Assembly: GCA_950106755.1 (NCBI GenBank)
Contig: OX467082.1
Coordinates: 48,502,588-48,566,587 of the forward strand
DNA length: 64,000 bases
Source of the DNA: Climacium dendroides
Taxonomy: Eukaryota; Streptophyta; Bryopsida; Hypnales; Climaciaceae
Reading direction: 5' to 3'
Under the pieces are notes generated by a model, which saw only the letters and a list, made by a program, of their open reading frames with translations, was not told where the DNA came from and searched no databases. Below are positions 17,947 through 31,015 of the stretch, piece by piece. The translations under genes and the position numbers were made by a program. The number at the start of each line of letters is the position of its first letter. Position 1 is the first letter of the stretch.

Positions 17947-18926
17947 ACCCGAATCTGCAAGAGACAGGGAAAGTAGGTAGTTAGAGGCGAGACCTAAACC
18001 CTATCATAACAAAATGGAGATTCACAAGAAACAAAATGCATGAATTTCACCTACTGAAGTACGAGCGATGAAACACAATATTCAATATTTTGAGAGGTTT
18101 AGGGCCTCTCATAATAATATTTTCCATTTAGGCCCTAAAAAATGAATTGTAATGTTAGCCAGTTTAGATGGGCAAACACTAACTTTGCTAGTTGTAATAC
18201 ACAATTTCCATTAAAATGAGAGTCTTTTCAGTGATGGACTGTTCAAATACATGAAGTTTGCTTTAGGGTATATGTTCTGATTTATATAAGTGAAGAGAAT
18301 GACATCTTTTGAACACCAAGTCATAAGCTCCGCGGTTGGTTGTAAGGGGTTGTTCATCTCATTGAAGCGGTCCGAGTTCGATTCCCATTGGGTTTGTATG
18401 AGCACATGAGAGAAAAAACATGACTTGGTACTACTAAGTGAGCTTTGCCAACAGGAAAGTTGTAACAACCAACCGACCCTCTACCTAGAATGTGACAAGT
18501 GCTTTACATGTTAACCAAATAAATAGTGGATATATACACTACAATTTTTTCTCCAATAGCAATGTAATTTCAAATAAAATATATTTAGTGATAAACAAAT
18601 AAGAAAATGAATTAAAAAATAGAGAAAATATAGCTCAAGAATATTAAAAAATATATATTAAGACTATATTTAAATTCCATTGTTCTATAAACATAAAACA
18701 TACATTTGAAAACAGTCATGCAGTATCAAACAATAAAATAAAATCAATCAACTGAAACCTATATCCTCTAAAAAAAACTAAAACGACTATCATCTATTAT
18801 AATATTAAGGGTCCAACACTTATGCAATGAAAACCAACTTCATATAAGATGTAGAAATAAAACAATACCCTCTATATGAATGTCATAGTTAAAATGCATC
18901 CAATGTATGTACATGATTTCTCCATA
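17947..18926. other. AT-rich spacer
   Basis: No gene recognised. The only structured part is the tRNA-like segment at 18315-18395. The interval 18530-18800 is very AT-rich. Confidence 0.4.
18315..18395 (+). repeat. tRNA-derived SINE-like segment
   Basis: A box-like ATAAGCTCCGCGGTTGGT (18324-18340) and B box-like GAGTTCGATTCCCATTGG (18374-18391) are spaced as in a tRNA-type RNA polymerase III promoter. No acceptor stem pairing was found, so a functional tRNA is unlikely. This fits the 5' end of a plant SINE or an old tRNA pseudogene. The body and tail are not defined. Confidence 0.35.
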
Positions 18927-21823
18927 TCATGTATATGAAGCCAAACTCTGGTTGATGATTTCGATTTGAACTATAGAGATCTTGATTTTGCATTGGCGAG
19001 TACCTCTTTTGTTTTGAGACTTCCATGCTGTAATCAAAGCGTTTGTTGTCTCCCACGCAGGTTCTTCGGTTTCATCAACCCTCCAAAGCAAACCTCTATC
19101 ACTATCCCATCCTTCATAGAAGTCTTGAACTTCTTGATTGCGTGATGTTGGCCGAAAGTACTAAATGAGCACACAGTTTGGTTTCTTGGGGTTAGAGTTT
19201 GGATCAGACAATGCTCTGGCAATCCAAACTGGTCTGCTATCACCGTCTGCAGGGCGAACTGCAACAAAATACCCTTCGTATACATCTCGAGCCACCCTAA
19301 AGGATGGTTGTGGACGATCCCTCAAGGGCCCAACATAAGGCTCATCCTCTCCATGCTCCTCGAGATCTTCGCCATCTTCGTCTAAATGATCAGCTTCTGT
19401 CACTTGAATACGAGTAGTTGGCCAGAAACCGTCTTTTAGAGCACTACAAGTAGGAAGTGGCTCTTGAAGAACTACCTTTACACCACGCCAATAGCGCACC
19501 ACATTCTCATAGCGCCTACCATGTTCTCCACTCACATCTGCTCTACACAAGTCGTTCCAATAGTTTATGAATCCTGATAAACCTTTGACAATGTCATTGA
19601 CACCTTTCATTGGGTTGAGTGGTACTGGCAAAGGCACACCATGTGGCCACAGACTCCGTCCTTCATCGTCTTCTTTCCACAACTTAATGGCTTGACCTTG
19701 CCTGCCTAACCAGTTTTCATCTGTGCACTTCAACTTGTACTTCATGACTGGGCATCCAACAGAGTCTAGGTAGAACTTCACTTGTTGCGGTCTTGTGTGT
19801 CCCACAAGGATTTCATCACCATCCATCCATTTTTCTGCAATGAAACGCTTGAAATCAGGCACCTCCTCTATGAGATGAGGGATAGTAGGAATGGACTCAA
19901 CATCCATGAATGACTTCATGAGTGCCGGGATAGTTGGGAAGTTCTCCTTCTTCAACAGCATGCTCCATCTTCCAAACAATGCGTCAATGTCATCGTGTGT
20001 GTGACCAACAATCATGAAGTTGACATACACTTCTCTGAAGATCTTGTTAGCAACAAGTAGAGACCAGAAACAGAAAACATATCTGTTCTTGTTGTCGCCG
20101 GTGGCATTGTCCATTTGCACGTTCAAAATAGGAGGCAAAGGCACTACTGGAATTGCATTCATTGGAGGTGGTGGCAGTGACGCGTCGCACATTTCTTTAC
20201 CCTGCAACACTGCCCTAAATAAATTTGAAGACCCTAACCCAGAAAATAATTGCCGAGAAAAAGACTTCGATGGCAATTCCAGATCCCGCAACAACTTTGC
20301 CACAGAACCAATTGTATGGTTTGAATCATGTTTAAAGAGATCCAAACCATAATGTGCATAACGCACATCTCCATGACCATGAGCAATCATGCCAGTGATA
20401 GACACAGACAATTTCACAAGGCCATCAAGCTCTTTACTCTTGTGGGAAAAGACTAGAGAAGCAGTCTTTGCATGATCCATCTTGTCGTGCATAACTGTGA
20501 GGCATTCGTGTGGAAAAGCTATTGAACAGTGACGGTTCGCATAATACAACTCCCGATGAGCTCGAGCAATCTCAATGTGCCTATCCAACTTCCGAGAATA
20601 CTTCAATTCATTGTGAGACCCACTTATAGCACCCTTCTTAAGGTCTTGCAATTTGTCACACGTGCCACATTGCGCAAAATTGTCTCCAAGCTTCTTCACC
20701 CCATACTCAGGGAACTTACAGCACCTAATCTTATTCAAGTTCGAAGCTGACACCTCACTTAGTCCAAAAACAACATTGACATCATTGAGTTCTTTCATCT
20801 TATCCTTCTACTAGAAGGTAGAAGGTAGGATCTTGGCCACAACTTTCTCTCCTGACTTCAGGGTCTTGTACGATGAGGCATGTGATCTGCTTCTTTCTCT
20901 AGAATGCACTTCAATGTTGCTATAGCTTGTTGAGTGTGTTTCCTCAGCTTCACCGTTCCCTTATTGCCATGGTCCTTTGCCTCTCGACCACGCCTCATGT
21001 ACGATTGTTAGCGATAGAATGTGGCCTCAGGGACCCCAACTATATGCATCCACGCTCACATACACACCGGTGTGTTGTCAATTGACACCATCCGTCTACT
21101 ACGCTCGTCAACATGCACCTGTCTGTGTACATCCATTTTCATGTAGGCCCTATGCTTGAACGTGGAGTTGCGGTACATGCGTTCATGAAAGGCTCGAATC
21201 TTATCTCTAGGAAATGGCTGAACAGAGTTCTGACTACAACATAATTTAGTAGACACTGCATGGATGGAATCTTGAGTAAGAAGCTCCTTCGATTTCAAAT
21301 TTGCCTCGCGGGGCGCATTTCGGACCATACTTGTGTATGGTCTCGAAGACGTCAAAGAGGGCGGATTCAAGAGAGCTTGTTGGAGATAGTTGAATTTGTC
21401 CCTAGCCTCATGGTCTCTAAGGCTAGCTCCACGATAGTAGACAAGATGAATAGGCCAAGCCAACAATGAGCACACTTGTTCCTCCGGTAGGTCCTCTTCG
21501 CTATGCGTTTTGGAAATGTGGATCGCCACGTGGGTGTCACCAAGAGGGCCATTGGCACCCAAAACGAGGTTAGAGTTCACACTGTGACAAACACCTTCAT
21601 CCACAAGCACTCCAGCCTCATTGTACAAGGTGACAACTCGAGTATTCCAAAGCCGATGCGGTAGACCTTTGCATTCCGGGACCCCAACATTCATTGCTTC
21701 GACATTATGAAATTCGTCTTCTGAAGATGCCATAAAATCCTCTTCATCATGTCTGAATTCATTGGATTCAGAACCCGATGACATGTCCATGTCATCAAGG
21801 TCATCTATAGTATCCATGGATAT
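18927..21823 (-). pseudogene. DUF7869-like protein, long but broken
   Basis: Minus strand. The exon begins at 21823 after a clear acceptor (GCATTTTTACAG), ATG at 21817 (MDTIDDLDDMDMSSGSESNE), and can be followed to TGA 18927. The N-terminal part is acidic; the middle has SVQPFPRDKIRAFHERMYRN, AWMHIVGVPEATFYR and HGNKGTVKLRKHT. The largest open part (20798-19161, 545 codons) has DKMDHAK, QMDNATGDNKNRYVF and FMIVGHTHDDIDALFGRW, the hallmark order of DUF7869-type proteins, whose fold I take to be RNase H/transposase-like (inference). Breaks: TGA 21056, TAA 21008, a frameshift near 20870, TAG-TAG 20808-20813, TAG 19161. Beyond the last stop the same frame continues for 78 codons (YFRPTSRNQEVQDFYEGW). 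It has no known biochemical role; repeat-like copy number in some plants suggests a mobile origin. Confidence 0.7.
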
Positions 21824-21888
21824 CTGTAAAAATGCAATGTGAAATAGGGTAAGTGAATTGCAGCATAGATCATGCAATTTCATTCATG

Positions 21889-22697
21889 TTCAGGTCGACC
21901 CGACCTGAATGACCAAATGTTATAGGTACATCTATAACAGGAACGAACTTATTTTCTGAAGCCTAGGTTTCAACTGCAATTGACATCATTCATTAAAATT
22001 CCTTATAAATTCAGATATATGTAAACTCTGTTTTCAGGTCGAATCGACCTGAAGTGCCTGACCCCTGCCTTGTATAATTTTTGATAGCTGAAAATATAAA
22101 CGTAAGAAACTTGAGTACAATCCTGAACTTCAGCTCGAATCGACCTAAAGTGTCCCTTGTACTTTGAGAGAATGAACCCATCTTCATCTGTTCAATTCGA
22201 CGGGAAACCCCTATTTTATTCCTATAAAAATCTCGAACTTCTCTAACTGAAGTCTATGCTGGGAGTACCTACACTTCAGGTCGAACCGACCTGAAATCAG
22301 GACATATAGTGAGCCGAATTCCATCTGCACACTATTATCATTACGTACAGAATTCTTGGTGACTGAATCTGTGAATATCGGGAATGTCAAAAGGACATCT
22401 ACGAGATTTTCACTTGAACGAAATTACAATTAAAGATACAGTTTAGGTCAACTCGATCTGAAATGCCATGTATATCATTTCATTAATAATATTCGATGAC
22501 AAAACTATTCAATCTATATAGGATTCGTTTTAGATTACTATAATTACTATCATATGGGTCAGTTCAGGTCGACTTGACCTGAAGTGCATGATCAAATTAC
22601 TAATGTAGACAATCTCACATTTAGGTCGACTCAACCTGAAGTGCACTAACAAATTATTCATGTACACAAATTCGTATTCAGGTCGACTCAACCTAAA
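21889..22697 (+). repeat. Eight dispersed 21-bp palindromes upstream of the DUF7869-like gene
   Basis: Consensus TTCAGGTCG-N3-CGACCTGAA, with starts at 21889, 22033, 22129, 22275, 22442, 22563, 22620 and 22677. Copies 1, 2 and 4 have perfect 9-bp arms; the others have one to three changes. Most are followed by GTGC or similar (GAAGTGCCTG, GAAGTGCATG, GAAGTGCACT). The last three are exactly 57 bases apart and share more spacer sequence, so this is a decaying tandem array. The arrangement resembles protein-binding sites: subterminal transposase sites or a regulatory cluster in the promoter of the neighbouring gene. Confidence 0.85.
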
Positions 22698-23637
22698 CAG
22701 TTCCGGATTTCTCGGACACTATGTTGGTAGTCTCGTAGTAATCGTGAACTCACATTCCGGTTTTCTCGGCGAGATAATCGGATGCTGTACTCTCAGAATT
22801 CTGCAACTCAGGTGTCGAGAACTGAACATTGAATACAAACCTTGTCACTAAGAATTGAGGAAGTCCAGAACTCATAATCATGCAACTCAATTTTCGGGAA
22901 ATGAACATTGGAAACACACGCACTTTACCAACTTCAACAACTAGGAACTCAACAATAGATGGCAGCGCTGCAAAAGAAACATTATACACACTCATAAAAC
23001 TACTATGTGCTTACAAAGTAACTATGTGCAATCCATTGAATGAAAATGTTTGAAAATGCTAAAGGCTTCTAACCTGAGGACATACGGAAGGCAACAAGCG
23101 CGTTCACCAAGATCCTCTAAGCACAATACTCCGACACTCCAGATAGTAGAAGTACAAAAGTTGATAGAATTCAGTAATGACATGAGAGAAGTGAAATCTC
23201 GCATGAACGTCCATGCATTCGCGACAGAGAAGGAGAGTGCCCTAATGCGCGCGGATGCAACAACATTCAAAACAATTTGGTGGCAATGTGTAGGCGCGAA
23301 TGGGAAGGTGGGAGCTGTAGAAAGGAATTTGAAAATCCCGAACTCCTTTCGCAAATTCCTTTGGGTTTTGATTCCCGCCTAGACTATTCATGACAGAAAT
23401 AGCCACTAACAGCTATTAAGTACTTATGAGGTTGCTTTCTTACACCGTTAAGCACTAATTTGTAGATTCTATTTCTAACAGAATCTAGGCAAGAAGTCCT
23501 CATTGTCTTTTTTTCTTTTGCAATTTTTGGCAATGAAATTCATTTTGGTGAAGTTAGGGTCTATTTGTAAATTTAGACAAACACAACCTTTTGCACCACC
23601 CAATTGTTTGCATGTGATTTTATCACTAAGGCTTTTA
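22698..23637. other. Spacer between palindrome cluster and satellite
   Basis: No recognised gene. Frames of 110 codons exist on both strands at 23022-23382 without family features. On the minus strand the stretch could be a leader exon (CCTCAG before GTTAGA near 23072) for the DUF7869-like gene, but this is weak. Confidence 0.3.
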
Positions 23638-23693
23638 CGGTTTAGGGTTTAGGGTTTTCAGAGTTAAGGGTCTTTAAGGTTTAGGGTCTGCGG
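23638..23693 (+). repeat. Short interstitial telomere-like repeat (TTTAGGG)
   Basis: Two perfect adjacent plant-type telomere units (23641-23654), a degenerate stretch (TTTTCAGAGTTAAGGG), and another TTTAGGG at 23680. It sits about 150 bases left of the first recognisable satellite monomer. Confidence 0.6.
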
Positions 23694-26600
23694 TTGGGGT
23701 ATTTTTGTAGTTTACTAAATCATTTCATATCATGTTCTTGAAATATTGAACAAATATTTAATTTAGAAGTGAATTCAAGGATTTGTTACACAGGAATTAA
23801 ATTGCATGCGCTTTCAATTTCTTTATACAATGTTTGCAAAATTAATTTTTAAATTAATCCAAACTATTTCAAAGATTTGCAACCTGTATGCTATGTTTTC
23901 GTACATGCTTCCACATCAAAACCGATACAAATTAATCGTTCTGTTTTTATTAAATATTTAAATACAGCTTGATTTTTAGATTTATTTATTTTTTAAACCC
24001 ATTTCAATTGAATGAAAAAGTGTGGGGAAGTAATAGGGTCCTCTTAAAATTAATTTTTCCATGAATCCTAATTATTACGAAGATTTGCACCTTGGGTGTT
24101 ATGTTTTCAGACATGCTTCCACTTCAAACCGATATAACTCATTCGTTTGATTTCTATTAAATTCAGTATGATTTTTGGATTTTAAAATTTTGAAACCCAT
24201 TTCCATTGGATGAAAAAGTGTGGGGAAGCAATAGGTTCCTCTTCAAATTAATTTTTCTATGAATCCTAATTATTTCGAGGATTTGCAACTTGCGTGTTAT
24301 ATTTTCAGACATCCTTCCACTTCAAACCAATATAATTCATTCGTTTGGTTTCTATTAAATGCAGCATGATTTTTGGATTTTTTAATTCGTCAAACCCATT
24401 TCCATTGAATGAAAAAGTATGGGGAAGCAATAGGGTCCTCTTCAAATTAATTTTTCTATGAATCCTAATTATCTCGAAGATTTGCAACTTGTGTGTTATG
24501 TTTTTGGACATGCTTCCACTTCGAGCCGATATAATTCATTGGTTTGGTTTCTATTAAATTTAGCATGACTTTTAGAGTTTTTTAGTTTTGAAACCCATTT
24601 CCATTGAATGTGAGATTGTGGGAAGCAATAGGGTACTCTTCAAATTAATTTTTCCATGAATCCTAATTATTTCGAAGATTTGCAACTTGTGTGTTATTTT
24701 TTTGGACATGCTTCCACGTCAAACCGATATAAGTCATTGGTTTGGTTTCTATTAAATACACCATGACTTTTAGATCCTTTTTTTTTTAAACTCATTTCCA
24801 TTGAATGCAAAAGTGTGGGCAAGGAATAGGTTCTTCTTGAAATTAGTTTTTCCATGAATCCTAATTATTACGAAGATTTGCAACTTGTGTGTTATGTTTT
24901 TGGACATGCTTCCACTTCAAACCGATATAATTCATTGGTTTGGTTTCTATTAAATTTAGCATGACTTTTAGAGTTTTTTAGTTTTGAAACCCATTTCCAT
25001 TGAATGTGAGATTGTGGGAAGCAATAGGGTACTCTTCAAATTAATTTTTCCATGAATCCTAATTATTTCGAAGATTTGCAACTTGTGTGTAATTTTTTTG
25101 GACATGCTTCCACGTCAAACCGATATAAGTCATTGGTTTGGTTTCTATTAAATACACCATGACTTATAGAGTTTTTTAGTTTTGAAACCCATTTCCATCG
25201 ATTGAAAAGGTGGGGAAGCAATAAGGTCCTCTTCAAATTGATTTTTTAATGAATCCTAATTATTTCGAAGATTTGCAACTTGTGTGTTATGTTTTTGGAC
25301 ATGCTTCCACCTCAAACCGATATAATTCATTGGTTTGGTTTCTATTCAATTCAGCATGACTTTTAGAGTTTTTAGTTTTGAAACCCATTTCCATTGATTG
25401 AAAAGGTGGGGAAGCAATAGGGTCCTCTTAAAATTAATTTTTCCATGAATCCTAATTATTTCGAAGATTTGCAACTTGGGTGTTATGTTTTCAGACATGC
25501 TTCCACTTCAAACCGATATAATTCATTCGTTTGGTTTCTATTCAATTCAGCATGATTTTTGGATTTTATAATTTTGAAACCCATTTCCATTGAATGAAAA
25601 AGTGTGGGGAAGCAATAGGGTCCTCTTCAAATTAATTTCTCTATGAATCCTAATTATTTCGAGGATTTGCAACGTGGGTGTTATGTTTTCAGACATGCTT
25701 CCACTTCAAACCAATATAATTCATTGGTTTGGTTTCTATTAAATTTAGCATGACTTTTAGAGTTTTTTAGTTTTGAAACCCATTTCCATTGAATGTGAGA
25801 TTGTGGGAAGCAATAGGGTACTCTTCAAATTAATTTTTCCATGAATCCTAATTATTTCGAAGATTTGCAACTTGTGTGTTATTTTTTTGGACATGCTTCC
25901 ACGTCAAACCGATATAAGTCATTGGTTTGGTTTCTATTAAATACAGCATGACTTTTAGATCCCTCTTTTTTTAAACTCATTTCCATTGAATGCAAAAGTG
26001 TGGGCAAGGAATAGGTTCTTCTTGAAATTAGTTTTTCCATGAATCCTAATTATTACGAAGATTTGCAACTTGTGTGTTATGTTTTTGGACATGCTTCCAC
26101 TTCAAACCGATATAATTCATTGGTTTGGTTTCTATTAAATTCAGCATGATTGTTGGATTTTCTTGACTTGAAACCCATTTCCATTGGATGAAACAGTGTG
26201 CGGAAGCAATAGGGTCCTCTTCAAATTAATTTTTCTTTGAATCCGAATTATTTCGAAGATTTGCACCTTGGGTGTTATGTTTTCAGACATGCTTCCACTT
26301 CAAACCGATATAATTCATTGGTTTGGTTTCTATTCAATTCAGCATGATTTTAGGATTTTTTAATTCTTGAAACCCATTCCATTGAATGAAAAAGTGTGGG
26401 GAAGCAATAGGGTCCTCTTCAAATTAATTTTTCTATGAATCCTAATTATTTCGAGGATTTGCAACTTGTGTGTTATGTTTTTGGACATGCTTCCACTTCA
26501 AACCGATATAATTCATTGGTTTGGTTTCTATTCAATTCAGCATGATTTTTGAATTTTATAATTCTAAAACCCATTTCCATTGGATGAACAAGTGTGGGGA

Positions 26601-28049
26601 AGGAATAGGTTCTTCTCGAAATTAATTTTTCCATGAATCCTAATTATTTTGAACATTTGCAACATGGGTGTTATGTTTTCAGACATGCTTCCACTTCAAA
26701 CCGATATAATTTATTGGTTTGGTTTCTATTAAATTCAGCATAATTTTTCGATTTTTTTGTTTTGAAACCCATTTCCATTGAATGCAAAAGTGTGGGGAAG
26801 GAATAGGTTCTTCTTGAAATTAATTTTTCCATGAATCCTAATTATTTCGAAGATTTGCAACATGGGTGTTATGTTTTCAGATATGCTTCCACTTTAAACC
26901 TATATAATTCATTGGTTTGGTTTCTATTAAATTCAGCATGATTTTTGGATTTTTTTGTTTTGAAATCTATTTCCATTGGATGCAAAAGTGTGGGGAAGCA
27001 ATAGGGTCCTCTTCAAATTAATTTTTCTTTGAATCCTAATTATTTCGAAGATTTGAAACTTCTGTGTTATGTTTTTAGACATGCTTCCACTTCAAACCGA
27101 TATAATTCATTGGTTTGCTTTCTATTAAATTCAGTATGATTTTTGGATTTTTTTGTTTTGAAACCCATTTCCATTGAATGAAAAAGTGTGAGGAAGCAAT
27201 AGGTTCTTCTTCAAATTAATTTTTCCATGAATCCTAATTATTTCGATGATTTGCAACTTGTGTGTTATGTTTTTGGACCTGCTTCCACTTCAAACCGATA
27301 TAATTCATTGGTTTGGTTTCTATTAAACACAGCATGACTTTTAGATCCTTCTTTTTTCAAACCCATTTCCATTGAATGCAAAAGTGTGGGGAAGGAATAG
27401 GTTCTTCTTGAAATTAATTTTTCCCTGAATCCTAATTATTTCGAAGATTTGCAACTTGGGTGTTATGTTTTTGGACATGCTTCCACGTCAAACCAATATA
27501 ATTCATTGGTTTGGTTTCTATTAACTACAGCATGACTTTTAGATCCTTCTTTTTTGAAACCCATTTCCATTGAATGCCAAAGTGTGGGGAAGGAATAGGT
27601 TCTTTTTGAAATTAATTTTTCCATGAATCCTAATTATTTCGAAGATTTGCAACTTGGGTGTTATGTTTTTGGACATGCTTCCACGTCAAACCGATATAAT
27701 TCATTGGTTTGGTTTCTATTAAATTCAGCAAGATTTTTAGATTTTTTTGTTTTGAAATCCATTTCCATTGGATGCAAAAGTGTGGGGAAGCAATAGGGTC
27801 CTCTTCAAATTAATTTTTCTTTGAATCCTAATTATTTCGAAGATTTGCAACTTGGGTGTTATGTTTTTGGACATGCTTCCACATCAAACCGATATAATTG
27901 ATTGGTTTGGTTTCTATTAACTACAGCATGACTTTTAGATCCTTCTTTTTTGAAACCCATTTCCATTGAATGCCAAAGTGTGGGGAAGGAATAGGTTCTT
28001 TTTGAAATTAATTTTTCCATGAATCCTAATTATTTCGAAGATTTGCAAC

Positions 28050-31015
28050 TTGGGTGTTAAGTTTTTGGACCTGCTTCCAATTCAAACCGATATAATTCAT
28101 TCGTTTGGTTTCTATTAAATTTAGCATGACTTTTAGAGTTTTTTAGTTTTGAAACCCATTTCTATTGATTGAAAAGGTGGGGAAGCAATAGGTTCCTCTT
28201 CAAATTAATTTTTCCATGAATCCTAGTGATTTCGAAGATTTGCAACTTGGGTGTTATGTTTTTGGACATGCTTCCTCGTCAAACCAATATAATTCATTGG
28301 TTTGGTTTCTATTAACTACAGCATGACTTTTAGATCCACCTTTTTTGAAACCCATTTCCATTGAATGCCAAAGTGTGGGGAAGGAATAGGTTCTTTTTGA
28401 AATTAATTTTTCCATGAATCCTAATTATTTCGAAGATTTGCAACTTGGGTGTTATGTTTTTGGACATGCTTCCACGTCAAACCGATATAATTCATTGGTT
28501 TGGTTTCTATTAAATTCAGCAAGATTTTTGGATTTTTTTGTTTTGAAATCCATTTCCATTGGATGCAAAAGTGTGGGGAAGCAATAGGGTCCTCTTCAAA
28601 TTAATTTTTCTTTGAATCCTAATTATTTCGAAGATTTTAAACTTGTGTATTATGTTTTTGGACATGCTTCCACTTCAAACCGATATAATTGATTGGTTTG
28701 GTTTCTATTAAACACAGCATGACTTTTAGATCCTTCTTTTTTGAAACCCATTTCCATTGAATGCAAAAGTGTGGGGAAGCAATAGGTCCTTTTTGAAATT
28801 AATTTTTCCATGAATCCTAATTATTTCGAAGATTTGCAACTTGGGTGTTATGTTTTTGGACATGCTTCCACTTCAAACCGATATAATTCATTGGTTTGGT
28901 TTCTATTAAACACAGCATGACTTTTAGATCCTTCTTTTTTGAAACCCATTTCCATTGAATGCCAAAGTGTGGGGAAGGAATAGGTTCTTTTTGAAATTAA
29001 TTTTTCCATGAATCCTAATTATTTCGAAGATTTGCAACTTGGGTGTTAAGTTTTTGGACCTGCTTCCACTTCAAACCGATATAATTCATTCGTTTGGTTT
29101 CTATTAAATTTAGCATGACTTTTAGAGTTTTTTAGTTTTGAAACCCATTTCCATTGATTGAAAAGGTGGGGAAGCAATAGGTTCCTCTTCAAATTAATTT
29201 TTCCATGAATCCTAGTGATTTCGAAGATTTGCAACTTGGGTGTTATGTTTTTGGACATGCTTCCACGTCAAACCAATATAATTCATTGGTTTGGTTTCTA
29301 TTAACTACAGCATGACTTTTAGATCCTTCTTTTTTGAAACCCATTTCCATTGAATGCCAAAGTGTGGGGAAGGAATAGGTTCTTTTTGAAATTAATTTTT
29401 CCATGAATCCTAATTATTTCGAAGATTTACAACTTGGGTGTTATGTTTTTGGACATGCTTCCACGTCAAACCGATATAATTCATTGGTTTGGTTTCTATT
29501 AAATTCAGCAAGATTTTTAGATTTTTTTGTTTTGAAATCCATTTCCATTGGATGCAAAAGTGTGGGGAAGCAATAGGGTCCTCTTCAAATTAATTTTTCT
29601 TTGAATCCTAATTATTTCGAAGATTTTAAACTTGTGTATTATGTTTTTGGACATGCTTCCACTTCAAACCGATATAATTGATTGGTTTGGTTTCTATTAA
29701 ACACAGCATGACTTTTAGATCCTTCTTTTTTGAAACCCATTTCCATTGAATGCAAAAGTGTGGGGAAGCAATAGGTCCTTTTTGAAATTAATTTTTCCAT
29801 GAATCCTAATTATTTCGAAGATTTGCAACTTGGGTGTTATGTTTTTGGACATGCTTCCACTTCAAACCGATATAATTCATTGGTTTGGTTTCTATTAAAC
29901 ACAGCATGACTTTTAGATCCTTCTTTTTTGAAACCCATTTCCATTGAATGCCAAAGTGTGGGGAAGGAATAGGTTCTTTTTGAAATTAATTTTTCCATGA
30001 ATCCTAATTATTTCGAAGATTTGCAACTTGGGTGTTAAGTTTTTGGACCTGCTTCCACTTCAAACCGATATAATTCATTCGTTTGGTTTCTATTAAATTT
30101 AGCATGACTTTTAGAGTTTTTTAGTTTTGAAACCCATTTCTATTGATTGAAAAGGTGGGGAAGCAATAGGTTCCTCTTCAAATTAATTTTTCCATGAATC
30201 CTAGTGATTTCGAAGATTTGCAACTTGGGTGTTATGTTTTTGGACATGCTTCCACGTCAAACCAAAATAATTCATTGGTTTGGTTTCTATTAACTACAGC
30301 ATGACTTTTAGATCCACCTTTTTTGAAACCCATTTCCATTGAATGCCAAAGTGTGGGGAAGGAATAGGTTCTTTTTGAAATTAATTTTTCCATGAATCCT
30401 AATTATTTCGAAGATTTGCAACTTGGGTGTTATGTTTTTGGACATGCTTCCACGTCAAACCGATATAATTCATTGGTTTGGTTTCTATTAAATTCAGCAA
30501 GATTTTTGGATTTTTTTGTTTTGAAATCCATTTCCATTGGATGCAAAAGTGTGGGGAAGCAATAGGGTCCTCTTCAAATTAATTTTTCTTTGAATCCTAA
30601 TTATTTCGAAGATTTTAAACTTGTGTATTATGTTTTTGGACATGCTTCCACTTCAAACCGATATAATTGATTGGTTTGGTTTCTATTAAACACAGCATGA
30701 CTTTTAGATCCTTCTTTTTTGAAACCCATTTCCATTGAATGCAAAAGTGTGGGGAAGCAATAGGTCCTTTTTGAAATTAATTTTTCCATGAATCCTAATT
30801 ATTTCGAAGATTTGCAACTTGGGTGTTATGTTTTTGGACATGCTTCCACTTCAAACCGATATAATTCATTGGTTTGGTTTCTATTAAACACAGCATGACT
30901 TTTAGATCCTTCTTTTTTGAAACCCATTTCCATTGAATGCCAAAGTGTGGGGAAGGAATAGGTTCTTTTTGAAATTAATTTTTCCATGAATCCTAATTAT
31001 TTCGAAGATTTGCAA
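28050..31015 (+). repeat. 5-mer higher-order repeat (~989 bp), three copies
   Basis: Diagnostic variants return every 989 bases: CCTAGTGATTTCGAAG near 28222, 29211 and 30200; GAAGCAATAGGTCCTTTTTG near 28777, 29766 and 30755; TGTTAAGTTTTTGGACCTGC near 28055, 29044 and 30033. Five monomers thus form one unit. Alternate copies also share GATCCACC versus GATCCTTC, hinting at a 10-monomer period. Confidence 0.85.

Noticed and set aside
18315..18395. Functional tRNA gene
   Set aside because: Internal promoter-like boxes are present but no acceptor or anticodon stem could be paired.
2205..21823. Alternative genetic code (stop codons read as Gln or Arg)
   Set aside because: All three stop codons occur inside frames, frameshifts and large insertions are also present, and several stops are at positions that would not be Gln or Arg in relatives. 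Pseudogene decay is simpler.
23022..23382. Pair of 110-codon ORFs on opposite strands
   Set aside because: They overlap almost completely and neither shows family features; at most this is leader sequence.
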